Below, one piece after another: positions 7,514 through 16,879 of a DNA stretch of 36,490 nt (position 1 is its first letter; each line of letters begins with the position of its first letter). The DNA is from Pseudomonadota bacterium. Lineage in GTDB: Bacteria; Pseudomonadota; Gammaproteobacteria; Steroidobacterales; Steroidobacteraceae. The stretch lies in contig JANXWS010000074.1 in assembly GCA_025351005.1 (NCBI GenBank), positions 1 through 36,490 on the forward strand, given 5' to 3'. The notes beneath the pieces are model-generated. The model searched no databases. It was not told where the DNA came from and saw only the letters and a list, made by a program, of their open reading frames with translations. A program made the position numbers and the translations under genes.

Positions 7514-8995
7514 GTGCTCACAGCGATACCCGGTTTCCGCTGCGGCCGGCGAGTCAGCGGCGCAGTGTCGCGCTCGGGCAATAGGGGGGCGAGACCCCTT
7601 GGCTGGCTCGCATTGGCGAGTTTCCTGTCGGTACTGCCCGCCCCAACGCTGGCGCAGGCCGCGGCTGGTCCGCCCAAGCCGACCCCCAATCAGGCGGCGA
7701 TGGCCGCTCTCGTCGCCCGCACCTGCACCGCGCTGGCGGGGCAATCGGTCGGAGCCGGCGACCTTACGGCCGCCCAGCAGGATCTGCTGCAGCGCTGCAG
7801 CGTCCTCACGAGCGCCGCGACGGCGCCAACGGTCCTGACGGCCGCGTACAACGCGATTCTCGGCCAGCAGGTCAACGCGCTCGGACCGCAGACGAGGCAA
7901 TTCGCGACGCTTGGGCAGGACAATCTGACCGCGCGGCTCGCGGAACTCCGCCGCGGCCAGCAGGGTGTGAGCCTCGCCGGGCTCGCGCTCACCGACGCGG
8001 CCGGCCGCGACCTGATCGCCGGGCAGACCGGCACGGGGGCCCTGTTGCCGGGCGGCGCCAGCGGCGATTCGAGTGGCGGACTGCTCGACGGCAAGCTCGG
8101 CATTTTCCTCAATGGCAACCTGGCCGTTGGTTCAAACGCTCAGTCGCTGAACAGCTTTGCCTTCGGCGTCTCCGGAAATTCTCTGACGCTCGGCGCCGAC
8201 TATCGCATCGGCGAGCGCTTTGTGGTCGGTGGCGCCATCGGATCGGGCCGCACCAAAACGGATTTCGGCGACGCGCTCGGCCGCGTCGACCTCGATTCGA
8301 CCGGCGTCAGCGCGTTCGCATCGTATTACCGGCAGCGTTTCTACCTGGACCTGCTAGCCGGTGTCGGTCGCCCGAAGGTCGACCTGCAGCGGCACATCAA
8401 TTACACCGAGATGCCGGGCACGCCGGGCGCCATCGTCATCGACCAGCGGACGCATGGTACGACGCATTCGCAGGAGGCCTGGACGGGCCTCAGCACCGGT
8501 TGGGATTTCCACTGGAGCGCGCTGTCCGTGACGCCGGAGCTTTCGCTGAATTTCCACCAGAACCGCCTCGATGGCTTCCGCGAGACCGTGTCGCAGCCAC
8601 TGGCGCCCGGCGCAGGCCTCGCACTCGCCTTCGATCCCGTCACGGTGTCGTCGTTGCAGGGGCGCGCGGGAGTCCGGGTGGCTTACGTGTTCAGTACGCC
8701 GTGGGGCGTACTGGTGCCCAATGCCCACGCCAGTTACATTCGCGAGTTCCACGACTCTGCGGACGCTTTTGCCGTCCGTTACGCGGACTCCGCGACGCTG
8801 GGATCGCCGGCCGACCAGCCGGCGCTGATTCACTCGGACGCGCCCGAGGGCCACTACACGGCGAACGGCGGCGGCTTCGTGGCGCAGTTCTCCCACGGAA
8901 TTTCAGGGTTTGCGGACTACGAGCAGCTGCGGAGCCTGCAGACGATCAAAAAGCATGAGTTCGGCTTCGGCCTGCGTTATCAGGGCTCTTTCTAG
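7514..8995 (+). CDS. Autotransporter-type outer-membrane beta-barrel protein with short passenger
   Basis: 493 residues from GTG 7514. This start was chosen because AGGGGAG (7501-7507) sits six bases upstream; the frame is open further left without such a site. The N-terminus has a signal peptide with a long basic n-region, hydrophobic core LGWLALASFLSVLPAP and likely cleavage after TLAQA. Residues about 55-190 are mostly helical with two Cys. From about 205 onward the sequence is a classic autotransporter barrel: alternating strands, DYRIGERFVVGGAIG, and the end FGFGLRYQGSF with C-terminal Phe. The passenger is only about 130 residues and shows no protease or adhesin motif, so this may be a free-standing barrel. 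It is followed after 98 bp by the caspase-fold gene. Confidence 0.85.
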   Translation: MLTAIPGFRCGRRVSGAVSRSGNRGARPLGWLALASFLSVLPAPTLAQAAAGPPKPTPNQAAMAALVARTCTALAGQSVGAGDLTAAQQDLLQRCSVLTSAATAPTVLTAAYNAILGQQVNALGPQTRQFATLGQDNLTARLAELRRGQQGVSLAGLALTDAAGRDLIAGQTGTGALLPGGASGDSSGGLLDGKLGIFLNGNLAVGSNAQSLNSFAFGVSGNSLTLGADYRIGERFVVGGAIGSGRTKTDFGDALGRVDLDSTGVSAFASYYRQRFYLDLLAGVGRPKVDLQRHINYTEMPGTPGAIVIDQRTHGTTHSQEAWTGLSTGWDFHWSALSVTPELSLNFHQNRLDGFRETVSQPLAPGAGLALAFDPVTVSSLQGRAGVRVAYVFSTPWGVLVPNAHASYIREFHDSADAFAVRYADSATLGSPADQPALIHSDAPEGHYTANGGGFVAQFSHGISGFADYEQLRSLQTIKKHEFGFGLRYQGSF

Positions 8996-9093
8996 TCCGG
9001 CGCAGATGCCGGGCGCCGCCGACCGCGCCGCCGGCGGCGGGTAACCGGCGGTCCGACTCGGCACTCGAGCGTCGCAAGGAGGGGGTAACGCAG

Positions 9094-11592
9094 GTGGCCA
9101 ATGCATCGACTGCAACGCGATCTGACGAGCCAGGACGAACCGGTTCGCGGACCGGCTCGCGCCTCATCGGCGTAGTCGGCGGCACTGTCCTGGCGCTGCT
9201 GGCCGGCGCCACCGTACCGCCCGCCGCCGACTCCGCATATCTCGACCCGGACCGGCTGCTGGTTGTCGACTGCGCGCTGCCACCGCAGCTGCGAAGTCTC
9301 GGCGGCGCGATGAAGTATCTCGGCCCGCGGCGCGCGGTGCGCACGACGGTAAGCGACTGCGAGATTCGCGGCGGCGAGTACGTCGCTTACGACCGCGCCA
9401 ACTACAGCACGGCGCTGCGCGTCTGGCTGCCGCAGGCGGAAGCCGGCGACGCCCGGGCGCAGGCTTACGTCGGCGAAATCTTCGAGAAGGGGCTGGGCAC
9501 GGCGCCAGATTATGTCAAAGCGGCAGAGTGGTACGAGAAAGCGGCGAAGCAGGAGGATCGCCAGGCGCTCGCGAATCTCGGCTATCTCTACGAGCAGGGG
9601 CTCGGCGTGCCGAAAGACGCGTTGCGCGCCATGAACCTGTACCGGCGGGCGGCGGGGCTCACCGGCGAGGATCTGACCTTCGTGTCCGAGGTCGCCAAGG
9701 TCCGTGCCGAGGCCCAGACCAAGCTCGACGAGGCGTCCGCCGAGCTCGAGGCGTCGAACCAGGCCGTCACAGGATTGCAGTCTGAACTCGGACGCACGCA
9801 GGCAGAACTCGAGCGCACCCGCACCGGCGCCGACGCCGCGCGCGGTGAAGCGACCGCACTGCGCAACCGCATTGCGCTGCTGCTGCGGGACGGCGCGAGA
9901 GTCGATCATTCCGCCGAGCTCCGCGAATTACACATCAAGCTGAGCACCAGCGAATCACTGCTGCTGACACGCCAGCAAGAGCTGAGCGAGCTTCAGGGCA
10001 CGTCCAACACCGCCGCGCGCCAACTTCAGGCGCAGCTCGACGCGTCCGAGCGCAATGCCGCCCAGCTCCGCGCCCAGCTGACCTCGGCGACGAGCGGCGC
10101 GCAGGAGGCCAAGCTGCAGCTTGCGGCGGCCGAGGCCAAGCTCAACCTCACGACCCAGGAGCGTCAGAAGCTCAAGGACGACGTCGGAGCCAAGCAACGC
10201 GCGCTCAAGGAGGAAGCGGGGCGTCTCGTCCAGGCCGACAAGATCGAGCAGGCGGCGGCGGAGGCAGAGTCGCAGCGCACGCACGCAGCGCTCGCGGACA
10301 AGGACGCCGAGCGCCAGCAGCAACAATTGACGATTGCCGGACTGGACAAGCAGGTCGGGGACCTGAAGGCTGAGATCGAGCGATTGCGACGCACGGCCAG
10401 CGAAGCGGCCAGCCGTGCCGACAGCAGCCGCAAGGCGGAGCAACAAGGCGCCGAGTCGTCCACGGCCATGCGAGCGACACTCGCGACGGCGCAAGCGCTG
10501 ACGCTGCGCAGGGAGCAGGAGCTCGCTGCTGCCGCAGCGGCTCTCGAAGCGATGCGGCGGGATCTGGCGCAGGACCGCGCCACGCTGGCAACGACGCTGC
10601 GCGACAGTACGGCGAAGCAGGGCGAGATGAGCGCCACTGTCGCGCGCCTCAACCAGGCGATCGGCGATCGTGACGCGAATATCATCGCGGGCCAGGCCGA
10701 GATCGCGGGTCTGCAGAAGGAGCTTGAGCTCCGCAAGCAGGCCATGGTCCAGCCGCAGACACGCGGCGGCGCCATCGGTGCGCCGCCGCCGCTGCCGGCC
10801 GACGCGTCGACGTGGGGGAGCAGGTTCGATGCCGGCGTGAACTACGCGCTGATCATCGCCAACTACGAGTACGCCCATTTCCCTGTGCTGAAGACCGTCC
10901 GGCAGGACGCGGACGGCATCGAGAAGGTGCTGGTCGAGCGCTACGGGTACAAGGGACATACGCGTCTGCTGGCGAACGCCAATCGCAAGGCGATCATGAA
11001 TGCGCTGATGGATCTCGCGCGATCAACCCACGAGCGCGACAGCGTCGTCATCTATTTCGCCGGGCATGGCGCGCTCGACGAGACGGGAACGCACGGGTTC
11101 TGGCTGCCGGTCGACGCCGAGCCGGGCAATCCCACCGAGTGGGTGTCCGACCGCGCGATCACCGATCTCATCGCGATGATGAACGCGCGACATATACTCG
11201 TCATCGCCGATTCCTGTTACGCCGGTACAATGACCCGGCCCGCCAACGTGCGGCTCGTCAGCAAGGCGCCGAGCGCCGACGACAAGCGCCTCAACGTCCT
11301 GGCGAAGCTCCGGTCCCGTACCGTGCTGACGGCCGGCGGCATCGAGCCGGTGCTCGATTCGGACGGCGGTGACCATTCGATCTTCGCGCGCGCGCTGCTC
11401 GGTGCGTTGTGGCAGAACAATCGGGTGCTCGAGGGTGTCACGCTCTTCGGCGCCGTCTACTCGCCGGTGCAGGCGGCGGCATCGCATGCCGGCCGGATGG
11501 CGGGGACGCCGATGACGCAGACCCCGGGCTACTCCGTCCTCGCGGACGCCGGTCACCAGAATGGGGACTTTCTGCTCATCCCAGCGACCTGA
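9094..11592 (+). CDS. Sel1 repeat / coiled-coil / caspase-fold (peptidase C14-like) protein
   Basis: 832 residues from GTG 9094, with AAGGAGG 12 bases before it. A hydrophobic segment at about residues 24-48 could be a signal peptide or an N-terminal anchor. Sel1-like repeats follow at about 105-190 (GEIFEKGLGTAPDYVKAAEWYEKAA). A very long Ala/Gln/Glu/Arg coiled coil spans about 200-555. The C-terminal 260 residues are a caspase-like domain: strand VVIYFAGHG with catalytic His658 and ILVIADSCYAG with catalytic Cys708, so the dyad is intact. It belongs among bacterial metacaspase-like (orthocaspase) proteins. The substrate is unknown. Family members range from regulated proteases to proteins with structural roles. 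It may be co-transcribed with the barrel upstream; the flavoprotein gene follows after 152 bp. Confidence 0.88.
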   Translation: MANASTATRSDEPGRTGSRTGSRLIGVVGGTVLALLAGATVPPAADSAYLDPDRLLVVDCALPPQLRSLGGAMKYLGPRRAVRTTVSDCEIRGGEYVAYDRANYSTALRVWLPQAEAGDARAQAYVGEIFEKGLGTAPDYVKAAEWYEKAAKQEDRQALANLGYLYEQGLGVPKDALRAMNLYRRAAGLTGEDLTFVSEVAKVRAEAQTKLDEASAELEASNQAVTGLQSELGRTQAELERTRTGADAARGEATALRNRIALLLRDGARVDHSAELRELHIKLSTSESLLLTRQQELSELQGTSNTAARQLQAQLDASERNAAQLRAQLTSATSGAQEAKLQLAAAEAKLNLTTQERQKLKDDVGAKQRALKEEAGRLVQADKIEQAAAEAESQRTHAALADKDAERQQQQLTIAGLDKQVGDLKAEIERLRRTASEAASRADSSRKAEQQGAESSTAMRATLATAQALTLRREQELAAAAAALEAMRRDLAQDRATLATTLRDSTAKQGEMSATVARLNQAIGDRDANIIAGQAEIAGLQKELELRKQAMVQPQTRGGAIGAPPPLPADASTWGSRFDAGVNYALIIANYEYAHFPVLKTVRQDADGIEKVLVERYGYKGHTRLLANANRKAIMNALMDLARSTHERDSVVIYFAGHGALDETGTHGFWLPVDAEPGNPTEWVSDRAITDLIAMMNARHILVIADSCYAGTMTRPANVRLVSKAPSADDKRLNVLAKLRSRTVLTAGGIEPVLDSDGGDHSIFARALLGALWQNNRVLEGVTLFGAVYSPVQAAASHAGRMAGTPMTQTPGYSVLADAGHQNGDFLLIPAT

Positions 11593-11744
11593 CCGGCGCG
11601 TTGCGGAGCTGCGGTGGCGGGCCGCGCCGTTGACGACGGCACGGCGTGCGCGCCGCAGGACGGTGGGGGGGCGCTGTGTGTCGCAGCGCATCCGGATGCG
11701 GTCAGCCTAACGTGGATCAGAATGCCGGAGGCGGTGCACAGGGC

Positions 11745-14288
11745 ATGGAGATCGGTCACTTCCGGACGGTGATTGTCGGTGCGGGCCCGGCCGGCCTGAG
11801 CGCCGCCGCCCGTGCCGCCGCGATCGACGCGGACAACCGCACGACGGCCCCGAGCTACGTGCTGCTCGAAGGCTTCGCGCTGCCCGCCAAGACCATCCAG
11901 CGCTACCAGAAGGGCAAGCATGTGATGGCGGAGCCGGGCTACCTTGCGCTGCGCAGCGATTTCGGCTTCGCGGCCGGTCGTCGCGAGGTGGTGCTCGAGG
12001 GCTGGGTCAAGGACCTCGAGCAGCGCAAGGTCAACGTCCGCTTCAGCAGCGAGGTGATGACGATCAGCGGCAGCTCGGGACGGTTCACGCTCGGGCTGTC
12101 CTCCGGCGATTCGCTGTCGGCCGAGGCCGTGGTGCTCGCGATCGGTCTCGGCGGCAACCCGCGGCGCCTGAACGTGCCCGGCGAGGACCGGCCGCAGGTC
12201 CAGTACCAGCTCGACGACCCGGGCGCGTACCGGGACGAAAGCATCCTCGTTGTCGGCGCCGGCGACGCGGCAATCGAGAATGCGCTTGCGCTCGCCGGCC
12301 ACAACGCGGTGACGATCATCAACCGCGGCGCCGAGTTCAGCCGCGCCAAGGACGGCAATCTGCGCGACGTGCTGGCGGCGCTCAACGACCCCAAGCGGCG
12401 CGTGCAGTGCCTGTACCAGGCGCGGATCAAGAGCGTTGCGGCAGCTACCGGTGAGGGCGGGCCGCTCGAGGTGACGGTCGAGACGGCCGGCGGCGAGAGC
12501 CGCGGCAACTACCACCGGATCATCGCCCGGCTCGGCGCTGAGCCGCCGCGCAAGTTCCTCGAGTCGATGGGCATCCGCTTTCCGAACGAGCGCACGGATT
12601 CGGTGCCCGAGCTCAGCGCCCAGTACGAGAGCAACGTGCCCGGCATCTACATCGTGGGTTCGCTGGCGGGCGCTTCGCTGATCAAGCAGGGAATGAACCA
12701 GGGCTACGACGTCATCGAGTTCATCAACGGTCGCAACATCGATCCCGCCGATCATCCGCTGCTCGCGTGCCGGTTCCAGGGCTTGCCGTTCCAGCGGCCG
12801 GTAGAGGAGTCGCTGCAGCGACTGAAGACCGTCGTTCCGATGTTCACGGGGATTAACGCGCTGGTATTTCGGGAGCTGATCATCGAGAGCGACGTCGTCG
12901 TCGCCTACCCGGCCGGCGCCGCCTACGACCAGGCGAAGCGCAAGCTCACCGAACTGACCGCGGCCGACCCGTCGGGGCGCGCGGCGGAACGCGCGACCCG
13001 CGTCGTTCGGGAAGGGGACGTGATCTACGAGGCAGGTGACTTCAGCACCTCGTTCCTGACCATCGTGCACGGCGAGGTACGGCTCGAGTCGCCGGAGAGT
13101 GCCGTGCCGACCGTGCTGGAACGAGGCGACTTCTGCGGCGAGCTTAGTCTGCTGTCGGGCCGGCCGCGCCTCGACCGCGCGATCGCCGGGCGCGGCTGCG
13201 TATTGGTCGAGACCCCGCGGCGCATCATGCTGAAGCTGATGAACTCGAACGAGGAGGTCCGCAAGGAGATCGATCTGATGTTTCTGGCGCGGGAACTGCA
13301 GCGTCAGTTCGCGCCGCGGGCGAGCGTGGGCCGCATGAAGGAGATCGCGGCGCGCCTGACGCTGCGCCGCTACAAGGCGGGCGAGCGGATCGTGACCGAG
13401 GGCGAGGCCGGGGCGAGTCTGTTCGTCGTGCGCTCGGGCGGCGCGGCCCTCTTTCGCGGTGGCAATGGCGCAGCCACGCTCGTCAGTCACGTCCAGGCCG
13501 GACAGCGCTTCGGCGAGACCGCGGTGATGGGCGATCCGGTGCGGCGCGAGACGGCCGATGCGGTCGTCGCGACGGAGCTGATCGAGATCGGCAGCAGCGA
13601 TTTTCTGCAGCTCGTCGAACTCGGCGGCAGCCAGGTCAAGAACCTTCAGCAGCGCGTCAGCGAGCAGGTGCGGGAGTCGGCGCGCATGGGGGTGCTGCCC
13701 GACGCCGGTTCGGTGCTGGCGTTCATGATGCGCGAGGGCCTCGGCGAAGCGACCAACGTGCTGGTCATCGACGAGACGCGCTGCACGGGCTGCGACAACT
13801 GCGAGCGTGCCTGCGCCGAGACCCACGGCGGCGTGTCACGGCTTGACCGCCGCGCGGGCGCGAGCTTCGCACAGGTCCACATTCCGGTGGCATGCCGGCA
13901 CTGCGAGAGTCCGCATTGCATGAAGGACTGCCCGCCGAACGCGATCCGGCGGGCCGAATCCGGCGAGGTGTTCATCGACGAAAGCTGCATCGGCTGCGGC
14001 AACTGCCAGCTGAACTGCCCGTACGGTGTCATCAAGATGGCCTACGAGGCGCCGCGCAAGCCGAGCCTGCTCAGCTGGCTGGCGCTCGGCCGCGGACCGG
14101 GGCCCGGCGAGCAGAAGGACTACCGGCCGAGCGCCGCCGCCAAGGCGATCGGTGCCAAGGCCAAGAAGTGCGACGCCTGCATCGGCCTGCCGTCGGGTCC
14201 GGCCTGCGTCCAGGCGTGCCCGACCGGCGCCGCGCAGCGCATCGGGCCCGCGGAGTTCGCGGCGCTGGCTACCGAGCGACAGCAGTGA
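11745..14288 (+). CDS. FAD/NAD(P) oxidoreductase fused to two cNMP-binding domains and a four-cluster ferredoxin module
   Basis: 847 residues from ATG 11745, chosen for the GGAGGCGG site at 11727-11734 and because the FAD motif begins at once. Residues about 5-310 are a thioredoxin-reductase-like flavoprotein: FAD-binding VIVGAGPAGLSAAAR, a second Rossmann motif ILVVGAGDAAIENAL near 166, and closing segment VPGIYIVGSLAG. No CxxC redox disulfide is visible. Two CAP-like cNMP domains follow (about 415-500 and 535-625). The C-terminus (about 683-833) carries sixteen Cys in four groups, CTGCDNC, CRHCESPHC, CIGCGNC and CDACIGLPSGPAC, as in the iron-sulfur subunits of DMSO-reductase or Hyb-type complexes. 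It probably passes electrons between NAD(P)H and the membrane partner encoded next (GTGA overlap), under ligand control through the cNMP domains. Confidence 0.9.
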   Translation: MEIGHFRTVIVGAGPAGLSAAARAAAIDADNRTTAPSYVLLEGFALPAKTIQRYQKGKHVMAEPGYLALRSDFGFAAGRREVVLEGWVKDLEQRKVNVRFSSEVMTISGSSGRFTLGLSSGDSLSAEAVVLAIGLGGNPRRLNVPGEDRPQVQYQLDDPGAYRDESILVVGAGDAAIENALALAGHNAVTIINRGAEFSRAKDGNLRDVLAALNDPKRRVQCLYQARIKSVAAATGEGGPLEVTVETAGGESRGNYHRIIARLGAEPPRKFLESMGIRFPNERTDSVPELSAQYESNVPGIYIVGSLAGASLIKQGMNQGYDVIEFINGRNIDPADHPLLACRFQGLPFQRPVEESLQRLKTVVPMFTGINALVFRELIIESDVVVAYPAGAAYDQAKRKLTELTAADPSGRAAERATRVVREGDVIYEAGDFSTSFLTIVHGEVRLESPESAVPTVLERGDFCGELSLLSGRPRLDRAIAGRGCVLVETPRRIMLKLMNSNEEVRKEIDLMFLARELQRQFAPRASVGRMKEIAARLTLRRYKAGERIVTEGEAGASLFVVRSGGAALFRGGNGAATLVSHVQAGQRFGETAVMGDPVRRETADAVVATELIEIGSSDFLQLVELGGSQVKNLQQRVSEQVRESARMGVLPDAGSVLAFMMREGLGEATNVLVIDETRCTGCDNCERACAETHGGVSRLDRRAGASFAQVHIPVACRHCESPHCMKDCPPNAIRRAESGEVFIDESCIGCGNCQLNCPYGVIKMAYEAPRKPSLLSWLALGRGPGPGEQKDYRPSAAAKAIGAKAKKCDACIGLPSGPACVQACPTGAAQRIGPAEFAALATERQQ

Positions 14289-15178
14289 TCTTCACCGGAA
14301 TTCTGAGCTATCGCGGCTACCGATACTTGTGGTGGTCGCTGGGTCTGTCGACGTTCGCAGTGCTGCTGTTCGCGAGCCAGTACGCCTCGGACACGGCGCG
14401 CGGCAACACCTGGCAGGGCTACACGCTCGGTTCCATCGCCGGCACCGGCGTGCTGTGGCTCGGCTATCTCGGCGTGCGCAAGCGCCGCTATGCGGCGGGC
14501 GGCGCGCCGATGCTCGGCTGGTCGTCGGCGCACGTGTATCTCGGACTGGCCGTGTTCCTGGTCGCGACGCTGCATTCCGTCGCCCACCTGAGCTTCACGA
14601 TTCACGGCATGACCTATCTGCTGCTCACGGTCGTCATCATCAGTGGCATCGTCGGCGTCTACCTGTACCTGACGTGCCCGCGAGCGACCGCCGACAACCG
14701 CCAGGGCGTGTCGCGCGCCCAGCTGTTCGCCGAGTTGCTCGATCTCGACCGCCGCGCCCGCGAACTGGCGCGTCGCTGCGATCCGCGCGTCGCAGCCGCG
14801 GTTCGCAGCGCCGTGGAGCGCACCGTGATCGGTGGCGGTGCGCTAGCGCAGCTGACGGGCGCGGATCGGTCGCTGTTCCTCGACCCGGACCGGCCGGGAC
14901 CCGCGGGCGAACCGACGCTCGCGTCAAACGCCGAGCAGCGCGCCATCACGGAGTTCGTGTCGTCGCGCATTCCGCGCGGCGACAAGCGCGCCGAGGTCGC
15001 TACGCTGCAGCAGCTGCTGCCGATCCTGTTCCGGCGCCAGGCGGTTCTGCGGCGAATACGCCGCGACATCCAGCTGCAATCGTTCCTGGAGTTCTGGCTG
15101 TACGTGCATGTGCCGCTCAGCGTCGGGCTGATCGCCGCGCTGCTGACTCACGTCGTGTCGGTATTTCTGTACTGGTAG
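14285..15178 (+). CDS. Five-helix b-type cytochrome-like membrane protein (module A)
   Basis: 297 residues. GTG 14285 overlaps the preceding stop, which fixes the start. There are four hydrophobic helices in the first half and one at the C-terminus (FWLYVHVPLSVGLIAALLTHV), separated by a soluble loop of about 130 residues. Helix 3 (SSAHVYLGLAVFLVATLHSV) and the last helix each carry two or more His spaced to ligate hemes, as in cytochrome b561 or ferric-reductase-type proteins. Between the cytoplasmic FeS-flavoprotein and the periplasmic decaheme protein it is well placed to carry electrons across the inner membrane. The protein encoded at 29462-30340 has the same layout and shares an SGxVGxYLY signature at the end of helix 4, so the two are paralogues. 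Confidence 0.8.
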   Translation: MIFTGILSYRGYRYLWWSLGLSTFAVLLFASQYASDTARGNTWQGYTLGSIAGTGVLWLGYLGVRKRRYAAGGAPMLGWSSAHVYLGLAVFLVATLHSVAHLSFTIHGMTYLLLTVVIISGIVGVYLYLTCPRATADNRQGVSRAQLFAELLDLDRRARELARRCDPRVAAAVRSAVERTVIGGGALAQLTGADRSLFLDPDRPGPAGEPTLASNAEQRAITEFVSSRIPRGDKRAEVATLQQLLPILFRRQAVLRRIRRDIQLQSFLEFWLYVHVPLSVGLIAALLTHVVSVFLYW

Positions 15179-15181
15179 CGC

Positions 15182-16879
15182 ATGAACGCGTTGCTCCGGT
15201 ATGTGCGGGATGGCCTGGACGGGCAGCCGGAAACGACGGATGTCGAGGTCCAGGTCGAGGAACTGACGGTCGGCAGCGCATCGCGGGCGACGTTGCAGCT
15301 GATCGGCCGCGACCTGCGTCCCGAGCACGCGGTATTGCGGCTGCGCAACGGGCGGCTGTGGCTCACGGCGAGCGGTCCGGCAATCGAGGTCAACGGCAGC
15401 GCGGTCGAGTCGGCGCCACTTGCGACCGACGACCTGATCGTGATGGGTGGCCACAGGATCCGGGTACTCGACCCGCCGAGCGGCTTCGACGCCGCGCTTG
15501 AAGTACGCCTGGACCCGGACGTCAACCCGAGTGACTTCGAGACCGCCTTCACGACCGCGCTCGGCCGCACGCGGCTGTCGAAACGCGCACCGGCGTGGCT
15601 GCTGCTCGGCATGGTACTCGCCCTTGGCATGGGGCTGCCGCTGACCAACGTGCTGTTGCGGCACACGGGTGGCCACCCGCCCGCCTGGTTGCCCGGTGAC
15701 GCGGTCTGGTCGACCGGACCGCTGATTCCGACCCACGAACTCGCCTCGCACGGCCAGTGCTCGGTCTGCCATGCGACACTATTCGAGCGCGTGACCGACA
15801 AGAGCTGTCGCAAATGCCACGATCACGAACAGGACCACGTGCGCCTCGACGGCGAACAGCATGCGGCTGCGGAGCCGACGCCGCGTTGCGCCGGTTGTCA
15901 CCGCGAGCACTACGCCGACACGATGCATTTCGTGCCGCGCGCGGACAGTCTGTGCACCGATTGCCATCGCCAACCGAAGGCGCTGACCGGCCGGCGCCCG
16001 ATCGCGGGCGTGACGTCGTTCGCCAAGGATCGCCACCCGGAGTTCATCCTCAAGCTGCTCCGGCCGGAACCGGGCAGCGGCGCGTCGGCGGGCGGGGTCA
16101 CGTGGCGCGACGCACTGGTGCCGATCGGCTCTGCCCAGGAACAGTCGAACCTCTCGTTCTCGCACGTCCAGCATCTCGACCCGGCGAAGGTCACGCGCGT
16201 CGGCGGCGATGCGCCGCTCGGCTGCGCGGATTGTCATACGCTCTCGGTCGACGGCGCCCATTTTCAGCCGATCACGATGCTGGGCAAGTGCCTCAGCTGT
16301 CACTCGCTAGAGTTCGCGCGCGGGCGGCAGCTGCCGCACGGCCAGACCGCCGAGGCGGTGACCATCCTCGAGGACTTCTACGTCCGGAATTTCTCCGGCC
16401 CGCCGTTGCCCGAGCCGCAGCGGGTGAGGCGGCTGCCGGATCGCGGGGCGCCGCCGCCGGCCTGCACGGGCAAGCCCTATGATTGCGGGATGGTTCGTGC
16501 GCGCTTCGAGGTCGAGAACCAGTTCAAGGTGCGCGGCTGCGCGGGCTGCCATACCGTCGAGGACACCGGGGCCGCGTCGCTGGCGGACCGGTTCCGGGTG
16601 GCGCCGGTGCGGCTTGCGACCGACTATTTCCACAGTGTACGGTTCTACCACCGCGACCACGTGGTGCAGCGGGAGCTCACCGGCGACCGCGCCTGCCTCT
16701 CCTGCCACCACGCCGACCGGTCGCAGCGCAGTTCCGACGTGCTCATCCCGCCAATCGCGAAGTGCCTGGAGTGTCATGCCAGCCAGGCGACCGCGGACAA
16801 GGTGGCACTACGCTGTACGAGTTGCCACGCCTATCATCCTGTGCCAGCTGGGCTCCCTGCCCTGGAAGGTCCCTCATGA
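15182..16879 (+). CDS. FHA domain - transmembrane helix - decaheme cytochrome c fusion
   Basis: 565 residues, starting 3 bp after the preceding gene. Residues about 20-100 resemble an FHA domain, with HAVLRL and EVNGSAV in the expected order. The phosphothreonine-contacting Arg and Ser appear replaced (VGSASRA and LRPEHA), so binding may be altered. One transmembrane helix (about 138-160) follows. The rest is periplasmic with ten CxxCH motifs from CSVCH (Cys193) to CTSCH (about 546). The N-terminus would face the cytoplasm, so the protein physically links a phospho-signalling-type domain with a multiheme electron carrier. It probably accepts electrons from the membrane cytochrome encoded just upstream. 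The stop overlaps the next start (ATGA), supporting one operon. Confidence 0.88.
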   Translation: MNALLRYVRDGLDGQPETTDVEVQVEELTVGSASRATLQLIGRDLRPEHAVLRLRNGRLWLTASGPAIEVNGSAVESAPLATDDLIVMGGHRIRVLDPPSGFDAALEVRLDPDVNPSDFETAFTTALGRTRLSKRAPAWLLLGMVLALGMGLPLTNVLLRHTGGHPPAWLPGDAVWSTGPLIPTHELASHGQCSVCHATLFERVTDKSCRKCHDHEQDHVRLDGEQHAAAEPTPRCAGCHREHYADTMHFVPRADSLCTDCHRQPKALTGRRPIAGVTSFAKDRHPEFILKLLRPEPGSGASAGGVTWRDALVPIGSAQEQSNLSFSHVQHLDPAKVTRVGGDAPLGCADCHTLSVDGAHFQPITMLGKCLSCHSLEFARGRQLPHGQTAEAVTILEDFYVRNFSGPPLPEPQRVRRLPDRGAPPPACTGKPYDCGMVRARFEVENQFKVRGCAGCHTVEDTGAASLADRFRVAPVRLATDYFHSVRFYHRDHVVQRELTGDRACLSCHHADRSQRSSDVLIPPIAKCLECHASQATADKVALRCTSCHAYHPVPAGLPALEGPS

